Program-made: the position numbers and the translations under genes | Assembly (NCBI GenBank): GCA_013397455.1 | Contig: VYZB01000196.1 | Coordinates: 178,833 to 242,832 of the forward strand | Direction: 5' to 3' | Source: Crotophaga sulcirostris | Taxonomy: Eukaryota; Chordata; Aves; Cuculiformes; Crotophagidae | DNA length: 64,000 nt | Shown here: piece by piece, positions 37,401 through 46,418 of the stretch | Numbering within the stretch: position 1 is the first letter of the stretch | Layout: each line of letters begins with the position of its first letter | Notes under the pieces: generated by a model | The model's database searches: none | What the model saw: the letters and a program-made list of their open reading frames with translations, nothing else | Told to the model about the DNA's origin: nothing

Positions 37401-37648
37401 CACAGGGTTGGATGTTGGGTTGCTTGTAGGGTTGGCTCTTTGAACAGTTGTGGGTGATACCGCAGGGGCGGGCAATGTGGTGGGCACTTGAACTGTGGGA
37501 ATTGTTGTCTCAGAGGTGGGCTTTGAGCTACTTGTTTTGCTTGGAGGGATGGTCCCTTGCATCGTGCTGGCCCCTGTAGTCATGACGGTCGGTGCATTTC
37601 CTCCCGGGCTTGCAGTTGTCGTCTCTGGATCATCCTGAGAACTGACAC
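19220..37648 (-). CDS. PODXL: Podocalyxin (thrombomucin/MEP21), exons 2-8; signal-peptide exon missing from window
   Basis: Podocalyxin is a CD34-family sialomucin of podocytes, endothelium, thrombocytes and blood progenitors; it sets apical membrane identity and is anti-adhesive. Joined exons 37648-36800, 32804-32650, 31641-31576, 24942-24786, 22886-22825, 22720-22553 and 19414-19220 give 549 residues in one frame with all splice phases consistent. Numbering from the first full codon: 1-334 Ser/Thr/Pro-rich mucin domain; 335-408 globular domain with four Cys and N-glycosylation sites (NIS, NAS); 409-452 stalk with a charged, probably coiled segment and an NVT site; 453-473 transmembrane helix; then a basic juxtamembrane ERM-binding region; and a tail ending DTHL, the class I PDZ ligand for NHERF proteins. 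The tail is nearly identical to mammalian podocalyxin. The missing exon would supply one base of the first split codon and the signal peptide. Confidence 0.97.
19415..22552 (-). other. PODXL: PODXL intron 7
   Basis: 3.1 kb, GTAAGG donor, no CR1. It contains a C run with flanking Cs (about 20590-20609), a G-rich tract at 20861-20884, a short (GATG)n near 20541, and otherwise moderately GC-rich unique sequence. The open frames here show no recognisable family. Confidence 0.85.
22553..22720 (-). CDS. PODXL: PODXL exon 7: membrane-proximal stalk, transmembrane helix, juxtamembrane
   Basis: 168 nt, 56 codons, phase 0 both ends; acceptor CTTCTGTGGCAG|CTTGGC, donor GACCAG|GTAAGG. It encodes [20 protein letters not shown], then [10 protein letters not shown] and a 21-residue hydrophobic helix, followed by [14 protein letters not shown]. 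The CCHQR and basic residues form the ezrin-binding, probably palmitoylated, juxtamembrane site known for podocalyxin. An NVT sequon lies in the extracellular part. Confidence 0.97.
22825..22886 (-). CDS. PODXL: PODXL exon 6: stalk helix
   Basis: 62 nt; acceptor TTCTTCCCCCAG|TCCCTT, donor GAGGAG|GTAAGC. Two bases complete an Ile codon, then [20 protein letters not shown], matching the human LPAKDVYERLKDKWDELKEA stalk. The charged heptad-like pattern suggests a short coiled coil near the membrane. Confidence 0.95.
23690..24778 (+). mobile_element. CR1 LINE copy, outer element, split by a nested CR1
   Basis: Outer CR1 sequence runs from about 23690 (CTGCGGAAAGGGACCTGGGG) to 23960 and resumes at about 24377 (AAGGGTCTGAGGGGAAG), ending in GTGGTTCTGTGACCCTGTG at about 24778. 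The same subfamily without the interruption is at 35490-36125, which fixes the insertion point. It is antisense to PODXL. Confidence 0.92.
23961..24379 (+). mobile_element. CR1 LINE copy nested in the 23690-24778 CR1
   Basis: It starts GAGCTGGTTCGAGGAGCG, carries the 3' RT coding remnant and ends in GATACTGTGATACTGTG. GTGAAG at 23955-23960 and again at 24374-24379 looks like a 6-nt target-site duplication. Confidence 0.9.
24786..24942 (-). CDS. PODXL: PODXL exon 5: globular domain
   Basis: 157 nt; acceptor GTCCCCACAG|GCCGAG, donor GCACA|GTGAGT. Phase 0 in, one base out. It encodes [20 protein letters not shown] and on to [13 protein letters not shown], with two Cys and two N-glycosylation sequons (NIS, NAS), aligned with human DEKLISLICRAVKATFNPAQ and following. 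It is markedly GC-rich. A CR1 begins 7 nt beyond the end of the exon, directly after the donor consensus. Confidence 0.95.
25230..25256 (+). other. G-quadruplex-type tract in PODXL intron 4
   Basis: Four G runs of 4, 5, 5 and 7 separated by CC, T and T. It fits the classical G4 pattern with very short loops. In the PODXL transcript this reads as C-rich; the G-rich strand is the template (+) strand. Confidence 0.7.
25590..25927 (+). mobile_element. CR1 LINE 3' fragment
   Basis: It runs from ACCTTATAGCAACCTTCCAG to AACCCAAACCATTCTAGGAT, an older CR1 subfamily with the TTTAAGGTCCC terminus. Antisense to PODXL. Confidence 0.93.
25936..26145. repeat. Degenerate minisatellite, 15-nt period, about 14 units
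   Basis: Read in steps of 15 from 25936, units are ATGCACAGATGTTGC, CTGCCCAGTTTCTGC, ATGCACAGGTGCTGT, GTGCAGAGGTCCTAC and so on, ending near TCCATTCACACTGAA. The period holds with no indel while the units differ by several substitutions. Because 15 is a multiple of 3, both strands show open, Cys-rich reading frames; that is a by-product of the repeat, not evidence of a gene. Confidence 0.85.
26232..26545 (+). repeat. Tandem triplication of a CR1 3' end
   Basis: Three head-to-tail copies begin with GGATATGGTTTAGTGGTGG at 26232, 26342 and 26444 (unit lengths 110, 102 and 102). Each holds a CR1 3' end plus a short non-CR1 linker (ACCCAAGCCA). The 8-nt length difference is one extra ATTCTATG octamer in the first copy. 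They differ by a handful of substitutions. Confidence 0.93.
27233..27442 (+). mobile_element. CR1 LINE 3' fragment (GATACTGTG tail)
   Basis: It runs from AAAATTCTTCACTGAAAGGG to GATACTGTGATACTGTG. Antisense to PODXL, in intron 4. Confidence 0.93.
27543..27626 (-). mobile_element. Short CR1 3' end
   Basis: ATCACAGTATCACAAGGTTGG through CCAACCTATAACCC: antisense 3' terminus of the GATACTGTG-tailed subfamily, about 80 nt. Confidence 0.88.
27650..27781 (-). other. Candidate in-frame cassette exon of PODXL (unproven)
   Basis: On the PODXL strand, GTTGGTTTTAG precedes 132 nt without a stop in the frame set by exon 4, followed by GTATTAG. Inclusion between exons 4 and 5 (both phase 0 at that junction) would add 44 residues including an N-glycosylation site (RNASG) without breaking the frame. 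The pyrimidine tract and the donor are weak, no homology is recognised, and the canonical protein joins exon 4 to exon 5 directly. It may well be chance. Confidence 0.15.
29490..29915 (+). mobile_element. CR1 LINE 3' fragment with small internal duplication
   Basis: It runs from GTGGCTGAGGGAACTGGG to CAACCTTAATGATTCTGC. A partial duplication is present near 29552-29596 (ACCTTATCACCCTATACAGG then AACTTATCACCCTCTACAAC). Antisense to PODXL, intron 4. Confidence 0.92.
31576..31641 (-). CDS. PODXL: PODXL exon 4: start of the cysteine-bearing globular domain
   Basis: 66 nt, 22 codons, phase 0 at both ends; acceptor TCTTTCCAG|GTCATC, donor ACCTGT|GTAAGT. It encodes [20 protein letters not shown] then TC, giving two of the four Cys of the domain shared with CD34 and endoglycan. 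The next exon continues AEWRTTS, aligning with TLCAGGASD of human podocalyxin. Confidence 0.92.
31642..32649 (-). other. PODXL: PODXL intron 3
   Basis: 1.0 kb, GTAATG donor, TTTCCAG acceptor. It contains one CR1 fragment (32140-32302) and a small imperfect duplication just downstream of exon 3, where TTCCCATNGGCATCATTACCT occurs around 32560-32578 and again at 32633-32651, the latter overlapping the exon 3 donor. Confidence 0.85.
32140..32302 (+). mobile_element. CR1 LINE 3' end
   Basis: It runs from CTGCCCAGGGAAGGTGG to CCAACCGAATGATTCTG, a CR1 3' terminus in PODXL intron 3, antisense to the gene. Confidence 0.9.
32650..32804 (-). CDS. PODXL: PODXL exon 3: end of mucin domain
   Basis: 155 nt, acceptor GGGGATCCAG|ACCACAG, donor CAAAATGAG|GTAATG. 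It enters at phase 1 (G+AC = Asp) and leaves at phase 0. It encodes [18 protein letters not shown] and further Ser/Pro/Ala-rich sequence ending NASFQNE, which contains an N-glycosylation site. The acceptor has a T-rich tract further upstream. The exon lies between CR1 copies at 32140-32302 and 32962-33318. Confidence 0.87.
32962..33318 (+). mobile_element. CR1 LINE 3' fragment
   Basis: It runs from CCAGGGAGACCTTATAGCAG to AACCATTCTATGATTCTGTG; same older subfamily as 25590-25927. Confidence 0.93.
33360..33663 (+). mobile_element. CR1 LINE 3' fragment (GATACTGTG tail, three octamer-type repeats)
   Basis: It starts CTCCTCTCACAGGTGACCAG and ends with a triple GATACTGTG-type tail. It sits only about 40 nt from the preceding CR1, separated by an A/T-rich spacer. 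Confidence 0.93.
33862..34347 (+). mobile_element. CR1 LINE 3' fragment with long open RT remnant
   Basis: It runs from TTTTGGGCCCCTCACTACAAG to GTTCTATGATTCTATC. The + strand frame 33866-34270 (134 codons) still reads the CR1 RT C-terminus, for example [20 protein letters not shown] and [15 protein letters not shown]. Confidence 0.94.
35490..36125 (+). mobile_element. CR1 LINE 3' fragment
   Basis: It runs from CATGAACGTGAGCCAACAG to CAACTCAGATAATTCTATAA. Uninterrupted relative of the outer CR1 at 23690-24778. The 268-codon open frame on its - strand is an antisense artefact. Confidence 0.93.
36800..37648 (-). CDS. PODXL: PODXL exon 2: mucin domain
   Basis: 849 nt, acceptor CTTTTCCCTAG|GTGTCAG, donor GGAGCAG|GTACCAG. 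It begins with two bases of a split codon and ends with one base, so it is a symmetric phase 1 exon. It encodes 282 residues dominated by Ser, Thr, Pro, Ala and Val, as expected of a heavily O-glycosylated mucin stalk, and has no Cys. An imperfect internal duplication is visible around two VQR motifs ([16 protein letters not shown] and [15 protein letters not shown]). Mucin domains diverge fast, so the match to mammals is compositional only; identity rests on the exons downstream. Confidence 0.95.
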
Positions 37649-38291
37649 CTAGGGAAAAGTAAAAACACCAAGATAAGCTTTAAGCAAAGGAAACTACCCT
37701 TGGTTTCCACCCAGAACAGGTATTTGGAGAAATAAATGCTGACCAGAGACCATCTGTCATTCACTCAGGGTTTGTGTCGTGCTCTAAGCTCACACCAAAT
37801 GCCATGCTCTGGTATCACCGTGTCCAGCAGAAAGCAGAGCAGAGGAGGAGGAGGAGGAAGTTTGAGAAAGCTCCACCACAAATATAGTCAAACTCAGGAC
37901 TTCAAAGGGGTTGGAGGGTGAGCAGGAGCTGGTTTGCAGAAGGCAAGTCTCCCTCAGGTGGGAGATGTACCAGCTCCTGTGGAGAGCACTGGAAGTCATT
38001 CCCAAAATAAAGTACATCCAGCTCTTGTAAGAGGACAGCCAACAGACATGCCAAGGGTTGTTTGTCCAACCCTCTTATCAGTGTCTCTCACATCTCTTAA
38101 GTGATGAGGAACCTCAGATAAATAAGGTAACACTATGACCATTCTGAAAATTATATTCATTTTGCAAGCTCAAGCTTTGTTTCTCATATTTCAACTTAGG
38201 GTTTGTTTTTTTCCCTCCCAAACTCATATGATTACTATAAAACATCATAAAATAGCCGCTCAGTTAAGTCTACGGAGTCAAACCATTGATG

Positions 38292-38477
38292 GTCGTGAGG
38301 CACTGGCATAGGTTGCCCAGAGAAGTTGTGGATGACCCACCACTGGACAAGTTCAAAGCCAGGTTGGATGGAGCTTTAAGCAACCTGATCCAGTGGAAGG
38401 TGTCCCTGGCATGGAAAGAAGGACTAGATGGTCTTTAAAGGTCTCTTACAACCCAAACCATTCTCTGATTCTATGAA
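38292..38477 (+). mobile_element. CR1 LINE 3' end
   Basis: It runs from GTCGTGAGGCACTGGCATAG to CATTCTCTGATTCTATGA. Antisense to PODXL. Confidence 0.92.
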
Positions 38478-38857
38478 ACTTTGTACAGACTGAAATTCCC
38501 AGATGGGTGAAGTTTGGAAAGAATACTTATTCTACTTACTCTGAAAGAATGGGTCACCACTGGACAGAGCTTGCAATTAAATACAGAAAACATTTACTTG
38601 GAGCTGAATTATTTTAATGTTGAGGATGTTCAATTGCCCATTGCAAATATGTACAATCACATGCTTGTTTAGCTGATTATTTTACTATCCTGGAAAACCT
38701 GAGAAAGCCACATAAAAACATTTGAAGTCAGCGCTCACTTTCAAAGGAAAATGTTAAAAAAGAATATCAAAGGATGCGTTTAGGAAAAGGATAAGCAAAG
38801 GAGAAGCAAGCCAGGAAAACAAAGGGCTCCATCTACATGTGCCACCACCTGAACCAC

Positions 38858-38972
38858 GAATGGGGCCTTGAGCAGCCTGGTCTAGTGAGAGATGTCCCTG
38901 CCCATGGTGGGGGGGTTGGAACTGGATGACCCTTAAGGTCCTTTCCAACCCAAATCATTCTATGATTCTATG
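38858..38972 (+). mobile_element. CR1 LINE 3' end
   Basis: GAATGGGGCCTTGAGCAGCC to ATCATTCTATGATTCTATGA, about 115 nt. Confidence 0.92.
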
Positions 38973-39375
38973 AAATTCCCATGGTCTTTACCCTGCATTT
39001 CTACATACCATAGAAAGGCTATCACAGCTTATTTGTTTTCAGGAGATCCATTAAGTATTTCACTAAGAGTTGATATTACCTAAGTGGGAAAATCTCTGTC
39101 TCTAAGCAAAGAAGGTTGTCCTTTTCTCAGTTATCTCACATTATCATAAATAAGGAGATCTGCAGTTGGTTTCTGAAGCACACACTAAATTTTCAAATTA
39201 TGAAGCTGTTTCTCAATGAGGGATGCAGCTGAAGGACAGCTTGCCTGAGAATAGAGTCCAACATTCTGCAATGCTAAGACATGGTATATTCACTACTAGA
39301 CTGGATATAAACATTTCAGCCCATTTTTCTCTTTGTAATCATTGCTTGAACTCCACCAACTGCCGCAGAGACAAT

Positions 39376-39427
39376 TGGTGATCCTTTTGGGTCCCTTCCA
39401 ACTCGAGTCGTTCTCTGATTCTATGAT
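39376..39427 (+). mobile_element. Very short CR1 3' end
   Basis: GGTGATCCTTTTGGGTCCC to CGTTCTCTGATTCTATGA, about 50 nt. Confidence 0.85.
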
Positions 39428-40074
39428 CCAGTTAGCCACAAAATGGGTCTATCCCATAAAAAGGACCGTAAAAGTTTGACAGGGATTTTGACAGGTGATG
39501 CAGGAAATAAAATTCCTCTAAAGGTAGAAACAATACAGAGGAAATGCACATAAACAAAAGGGTTGGAAGGAAGGTGGAGGAAATCCCCTACTGCTCTCGC
39601 TTCCTTTTTTCATGCCCCGGCCCCATCCCAGAGAGGCAGGAAGCAAATATGCACTGAAGGAGAGGTAGAAAGAATTCAGTTCAACTCGCCCCAAAAGAGA
39701 AAGGGGCAGACTCACGCTTTGGTTCTGGACCAGCCTTGGTTGAGGCTGGACCTACAACACAGCAGCAGAGACCAGCCACTGCTACGGCAACGTGAAATCT
39801 TCCTTCCACAGAGGATTGGCACTCCTACCCATCCCCATGCCTGTTCTGCAGATTTTTTGGCACCCAACTGTCAGTGAAATGTACCTTCTTTCTCCAGTTG
39901 CATTAGACTAAACTGTTTTCTCACCACTGTTGCACGAGAAGCCAGGTGCTGCACACCTTTCTGCACTTTTACTGCTCTGGGCTTAATATTAGTTGTTTGT
40001 CTAGGGATTCTGTCTCATTGCAGCATTGGGAAAAACTGTGTTTTATTCAGAATGGGAGGAAAAACATGCATTTA

Positions 40075-40500
40075 TAGAATCATAGAATTGTTAAGGATGG
40101 AAAAGACCTCCAAGATCATCAAATCCAACCATCAACAATTCACCGTCATGCCTCCAAAATCACGTTCCAAAGAGCCACATCTACATTGTGTACACTGTTT
40201 TTGAACATCTCCTGGGATGGGAACTCGACCACTTCCCTGGGTAGTCTCTTCCAATGCTTCCTCACTCTTTCCATAAAGCAATTTTTCCTAATATCCGATC
40301 TAAACCTTCCCATGGCACAGCTTGAGGTCATTTCCTCTCTTCCTATCACTTCTTACCTGGGAGAATAGACCAACACCTGCCTCACTACAGCCTCCTTTCA
40401 AGTAGTTGTAGAGAGCAATAAGGTTGTCTCTCAGCCTCCTCTTCTTGAGGCTAAACAACCTCAGTTCCCTCAGCTGCTTCCTGTAAGACTTTTTCTGCAA
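40075..40500 (-). mobile_element. CR1 LINE 3' fragment, sense to PODXL
   Basis: It begins TAGAATCATAGAATTGTTAAG; the - strand encodes CR1 RT C-terminal remnants such as [19 protein letters not shown]. One of the few copies in the same orientation as PODXL. Confidence 0.93.
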
Positions 40501-41814
40501 TTTTTGATGTGTTTCAGGTAAACCAACTGCAGAAAACCTGGCTTATGCCAATTCATTACACTCATTTTCAGAATCCTAGAAAATACTTAATTCCAAAGCA
40601 GAAACAAATACAGAACAAGCAACGGGAGTATCACAAATCTAGGAGTCACCGTTTTCCTTCCACGTGTGCTGCATCTCTTTCAAACGTCAGAGAATTTTTA
40701 TTTTTTTTTTAATCTCTTCCTCCCTAACTGTCCACCTGTGCCAAATCTCAGCAGCAGATCCAGGGGTAATAACTGGTAATGAGCCTCTGTTTGCCTGGGC
40801 TGGTAGCCAATGTTGCCTGATGATTGTCCTCAACAGAAGAAACGAAAAGGATCCGGTCAAGGGAGGAGAAAAACCCTGTAACCACAGAGTACAGGTAATA
40901 ACAGCCAGACAGAGTAGGATTATGTTCATTGTCCCTTTAGCATTAAAATCACTCACAAAAGATTCAGTACGTTCTTTTGCAGGAAACAAATGACCCTCTC
41001 ATGCTCTGAGCCCCACAGATAAAAGGATTTAATGCATTCTATGAGAAGAAGGAGGATGGAGGAGAGGTTCTCCAAGCCATCCCTCCCCTTACCCAGAGAA
41101 GAACCTTTCCAAAGCAAGTTCACTTGAATTTTGACCACAGTCCTTCACCCTTTTTTCCACAAAGCAGAAAAAATTACCTGCCCCTACTTTCCTGGCTGCA
41201 TTTTGGCAGGGCAAGGCCACTTACTTGATTTCACTTTTTGGATCACCATCAGTTCCTCATTTTAAGGAAAATGAGAGTAATACAGCAGCTACCGGTGTGT
41301 TTTGACAGTGCTGGTTGCACTGAGTCAAACGCTTTGGTCTGCACCTCTCCTCTTGCACCTATCATTCAGAAAACCCCAAACTCCTGCACTTCAGTGCTGG
41401 GTGCAGGGTAGACCCACAGGAGGAGAGTGCAAGCCCTCCACGCACGCATCCGTGTGCACGGCAGCCAAACAGCCCAGAGGAAATGAGTCTGTTGCAAAAA
41501 CATGATTTCATTTCCGTGTATGTAGATCCCACGACCAAGTCTGTGATACGGTGTCTCGGTGATGGGGACAGCCCCAGAGGGGAGAGAACTTTCCCTTGTT
41601 GCTAGCTATCAAGATGGGTTTGTTCAGCCCATCTTCCCATCTTCCCATCATTTGGAAAGTTGGAAGTGCCTCCATTGGTCTCTACTGCTGTGGGCGCTCC
41701 TGGACAGTGCTGGTGTGAGAGTGCTCTGGTCAGGAGCTGCTGGGGTGTGAAAAGTCACCCAAAAACATAAGAGGAAAGGTGTGCTGGTTTGTGCCAGTGC
41801 AGCTCCTTGCAATA

Positions 41815-41957
41815 CCATAGAACCACAGAATGGTTGGAGTTGGAAGGGACCTTTAGATCATCCAGTTCCAACCCCACTGCCATGGGTAGAGACATCTCCC
41901 ATTAGACCAGGCTGCTCAAAATTTCATCCAATCTGGCCTTGAACACTTGAATCAGTT
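41815..41957 (-). mobile_element. CR1 LINE 3' end
   Basis: It begins CCATAGAACCACAGAATGG and continues TTGGAGTTGGAAGGGACC to GAACACTTGAATC. Confidence 0.9.
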
Positions 41958-44900
41958 GAGACCTACAATTTTCAGAAGCTGTGCACCACCACTAACCGGG
42001 CCATGAAGTGATGCTCTGGTTGTATCCTCACTGCAATAGGAGTGTAGTACTTTGCAGGCTGGGGAAGATGCTTGGCAGAAGATTGTTTGGAAAGGTCACA
42101 CACAAAACCAGAAGCAAACCAGTGCAAAACGAAAGGACACGTCCTGTTCTTCCTCCCATCAGCCCACTCAAAGCCACCACCTCTCCAAGCAGCTCCTCTG
42201 ATTAATTCCCTGCCCAACAGCTTCCCGCTTCCTATTTCAGTAATGCCTCCCCCCGCCGTCCACCTCGTTGAAACAGCTCAGATTGGCTGAAAAATCTATT
42301 AATAGTGAGAAAAGGAAACCCAAAAGAATAACTTAGGAAATGGTGGGTGACACACCCCACGCCGGCGGGCTGAGCCCAGATCTCAGCCTTTACGCCAGCG
42401 GCTTCTGCTCCTCCCAAGGTGGGATGAGAAAGCTAAGGAGTCCAAGCAACCCAGGGAAGGGGAAGGGATGTGAGCCAGCCCTGAGGAAGTTCATATTTGC
42501 CTCTCCTTTTTTTTTTTTTTTTGCAGCCCTTCCTGATTAAACAGGGGCAACAGGTTGAATTTGTCAAAGGAAAAGCCGGGGCTGAGGCTCCAGGAGTGGC
42601 CTTTGCTGGGGGAAAGCATGTGCCAAAGTGAATGAGAAGGCTCCTGGTCTTGTCTTTCCAGCACAAGAGGCTCCTGGGCAAAAAGAAGGTTTTATCCAGC
42701 CTTGTCTGAGCTGGAGCAGAGACCAGTCGCTGCAGAGGACAGGAAATTTGTCACCTCCTTTTCAAACTGTGAGAGTGATCAGATTGGCAGAATATCACAG
42801 AACAACATTATTTATCCTGGAATTAAGCTGGGCTACCAGACAAATGGTCACCTCACGGGGTTTTTAAATTTTGCCTGTGTAGAGGCTCTCTCCCTTCCAT
42901 TTGCTAAGGGAAAGATGGGCACCATCTCCCTAGGTACCTGCGGAGATTTCGGCGAGGGATACAGTACGAGGATGCTGTTAGCATGCATGCCACCCTTCGT
43001 CCTTGCAAACAGGCACTCTCCATGTCAGAGGATAAACTTTCAAACTAGCATCACCCAACCCCTTTGCTACTAGTCTCACCATCAACATTATAAAATTATT
43101 TCACCCAGGTCAAAGATCAACTTGGCTTCCTGGGTGGGAAGATGGGGAACGGTTCAACAGCTGCTGCCAGAGCATTTAGACTCTAATCATCAGTCCAGTT
43201 ATCCAGTGCAGGGATGTTTGTCCTTTCCAAGAGCCCTCCAGAATAAAAACTGCCGCAGAAGAGTCTTAATAGAATTGCACTGCAAAATATTAAAGATGAG
43301 AGCTAATGGATGCATCTAATTAGTGCTACAGTGTCACTGGGGAAGGAAACGAGTGTCTGGATTCTGACTTAAAGCCATTTGACCAGGAAACCTCCTTTAT
43401 CCTGTAGTGAAAAGGCTCTATTGAAAAGTCTCTTCAGATTGGTGCTGTTTAGAACTTGCATGCAAGTGACAACCACATCAAGGCAATAGTACCGACAAGT
43501 GTCCTCTTCTCTGCTGTCAAATGAAATGAACCAGCAACTGCTGCAGTGTCTGTTCTGATGGATTTACCCAATAAACCCTTACTGGCTGGGCATGGAGGGG
43601 GAAAAATGAACATTCTTCAGGCCCTGAGGGGTTTTGCTCCACCTCCAGATGGAGAAGGGCATCCACGGTTTCCTCCTGCATGGTTGCACTGCCAGCCTGG
43701 AATACCCCTTGGCTGGAGATTTGGGACATGTCCCCACAGCACCTTAGCATCACCCGGAGGACTCTTATCAATCTGCAGGACTTTGCAGTCACTCACATCC
43801 CTACAGCAGCCAAAAGCCACTCTGCTTTAATTCAGACCTGGGGAAATTTTAAGCTATCCCTATTTTAGCCAGTGGAAGTAACCCTGAAGCTCAGAGAGCA
43901 GGACTTGAACCAAACCCCATGCAAGCCTTGACTGCTCTGTCCCTCCTCACTTTATTTTATCCACATGACAGCCTTTAAACCTCCTTGGTTTTGACTGAGA
44001 AGCCCATCTGTAGCCTGAGATGCCTTTCCTGCCCCGACTGCAACACATGTCCCCAAACTCCAGGTTCTGATGAACTGGCATTTTCTGTTGAGAAACTTGC
44101 TTCATTAACAAATTCCCTATCAGCTCTTTCTGCAAGTATTTGAGCCAGCTCAGCTTCTCTGCTGTTTCATTTGGAAGTATGACAAATATTAAAAATACAT
44201 CACCCCAAGGCACATCTCCTCACTTGGTCACACTCCTCATCCCCTGCAGCCCTGACACATCTCCTCCTCACTCCCTTGGTCCCTCTAAACACCACATTTG
44301 GAGAAGCAGAAAAGGGTTTCTTTGCTGTACTAATTAATGACCAGTCAGTGGATTTGAGGAAGCAGAAGTATCTCAGCCCTCCTCACTCCCATCTTTTCAA
44401 ACAATGTTGGCATTGAATTGTCTTGTCCCTGCTTGGATCTCTCCTGATTTTTTCCTTGAGGACTGACTATTGCCAGAAAATTGAGTCTGCAGGTGTCTTT
44501 CACCCAAATGGGCCCAACTGGTCCATTCCAGGCAGTGTCATCTGCATGGCCAGCTTCAGCCAGAGGTGAGGGATGCCAGTGGTAGGAGCAAGTGCCAGTC
44601 CAGCTTCTCTTACTGATAAACATAGGAAATCCTATTTAGGATTGTGTGTCCATGTCTCTTCCCATGGGAAGCCTGTAGCTATCTAAGAAGTGAAGGGAAA
44701 AAAGCAAATATAACCAAAAGAAGACAGGAAGACCAATGTGGAAATTGAAAGCTCAAAAATCCTTCACACAAGGTTGTCAAGGAGGCAAACAAACACAGAC
44801 ACACATGCACAGCTCTATCCGTGCCATCCCCAGACATTTTTCATCACCAAGGCTGGAAACATCCTCTTTCCATCAGGGGCTGATGGGATTTGAAAGGGAT

Positions 44901-45011
44901 CCGGCTCCAGCCCTGCACCTTTCCCAGGCTGCAGAATGAACCTGGGACTCTGCAGCCCAAACAGAAACGCCCCATCGCGCAGGAAACAGCAGTGGAGCTG
45001 CTGGAGCGGAA

Positions 45012-45556
45012 ATATGGGAAGTGATTGTGCCCCTGGACTCAGCACTGGTGAGGTCACACCTGAAATCCTGGGTTCAGTTTTGTCCTCACTACAAGAAGGA
45101 CACTGAGGGGCTGGAGAGCATCCAGAGAAGGGAATGAGGCTGGTGAAGGGACTGGAGAACAAGCGTTATGAGGAACAGCTGAGGGACCTGGGGTTGTTTA
45201 GCCTGGAGGAAAGGAGGCTGAGGGGAGACCTCATCACTGACTACAACTGCCTGAAAGGAGGTTGTGGTGAGGTGGGTGTTGGTCTTTTCTCCCAAGTGAC
45301 AGGTGATAGGACAAGAGGAAACGGCCTCAAGTTGCAACAGGGGAGGTTCAGACCAGACATGAGGAAAAATTTCTTTACTGAAAGGGTGGTCAGGCACTGG
45401 CAGAGGCTGCTCAGGGAGGTGGTTGAGTCACCATCCCTGGAGGTGTTTAAAGGATGGGTAGATGAGGTGCTCAGGGATCTGGTTTATAAGTGGACAGGTA
45501 CGGTTGGACTCGATGATCTCAAAGGTCTTTTCTAACCAAGCGATTCTGTGATTCCA
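45012..45556 (+). mobile_element. CR1 LINE 3' fragment with open RT remnant
   Basis: It runs from GGGAAGTGATTGTGCCCC to AAGCGATTCTGTGATTCC. The + frame 45134-45535 reads the CR1 RT C-terminus (for example [20 protein letters not shown]). Confidence 0.93.
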
Positions 45557-45864
45557 TGAGCCAAAAAAGCTGCATGTTCCAGTCTGACCAGATCCTCCAA
45601 AGCATAAAATGTAGCCCTGCTCCTGCCTCCTTTACACCATTAGCATGGAGTTATCCTGTGATGGCCTTGCTGCTTCGAAGGAAGATTTGTGACAGTACAG
45701 CATTCTCCTGTATCAAGTGAGCATCAATCTCCCAGGGGTTGAAAGACACCATGTCTGGTACATTTAGCACTGAGACCCCTCTATTTCAGTAAAATTCACT
45801 CAGGGACTTTGGAAGAAACTCAAGGTTTACACTGAGTAATGGGCCACAAAAACTCTTAGAGTTG

Positions 45865-46418
45865 TTAGAGCCCAAGTGCAGAACAGGGTTCAGTATTGGG
45901 GTTGGCACTGTTTAACATCTTTGTTGGTAACATGGACAGTGGGATTGAGGGCACTCTCAGCAAGTTTGCCAACAACACCAAGCTGTTAGGTGCAGTCAAC
46001 ACACTGGAGGGAAGGGATGCCATCCAGAGAGGCCTTGACAAGCTTGAGAGGTGAGCCTATGCAAACCTCATGAAGTTCAAAAAGACCAAATGCAAGGTCC
46101 TGCACTTGGGTTGGGGCAATCCCAAGCACAAATACAGGCTGGGTGGTGAATGGATTGAAAGAAGCCCTGAAGAGACTTGGGGGTGCTCATTGATGAGAAG
46201 CTCAACGTGAGCCAGCAACCTGCATTCGGAGTCCAGAAAACCAACCATGTCCTGGGCTGCATCCGAAGAAGTGTGCCCAAGCAGATCAAGGGAGGGGATT
46301 CTCCCCCTCTGCTCTCCTCTCAAGAGACCAGTGGGAGGTGTCCCTGCCCATGGCAGGGGGGTTGGAACTGGATGGTCTTTAAGCTCCCTTCCAACCCAAA
46401 CCATTCTATGATTCTATG
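45865..46418 (+). mobile_element. CR1 LINE fragment with internal deletion
   Basis: The first part (45865-46325) covers a more 5' part of the RT gene than the other copies (GGCACTCTCAGCAAGTTTGC; AAATACAGGCTGGGTGG). At about 46330 it jumps to the 3' terminus (CAGTGGGAGGTGTCCCTG), skipping several hundred nt present in complete relatives. Confidence 0.9.
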
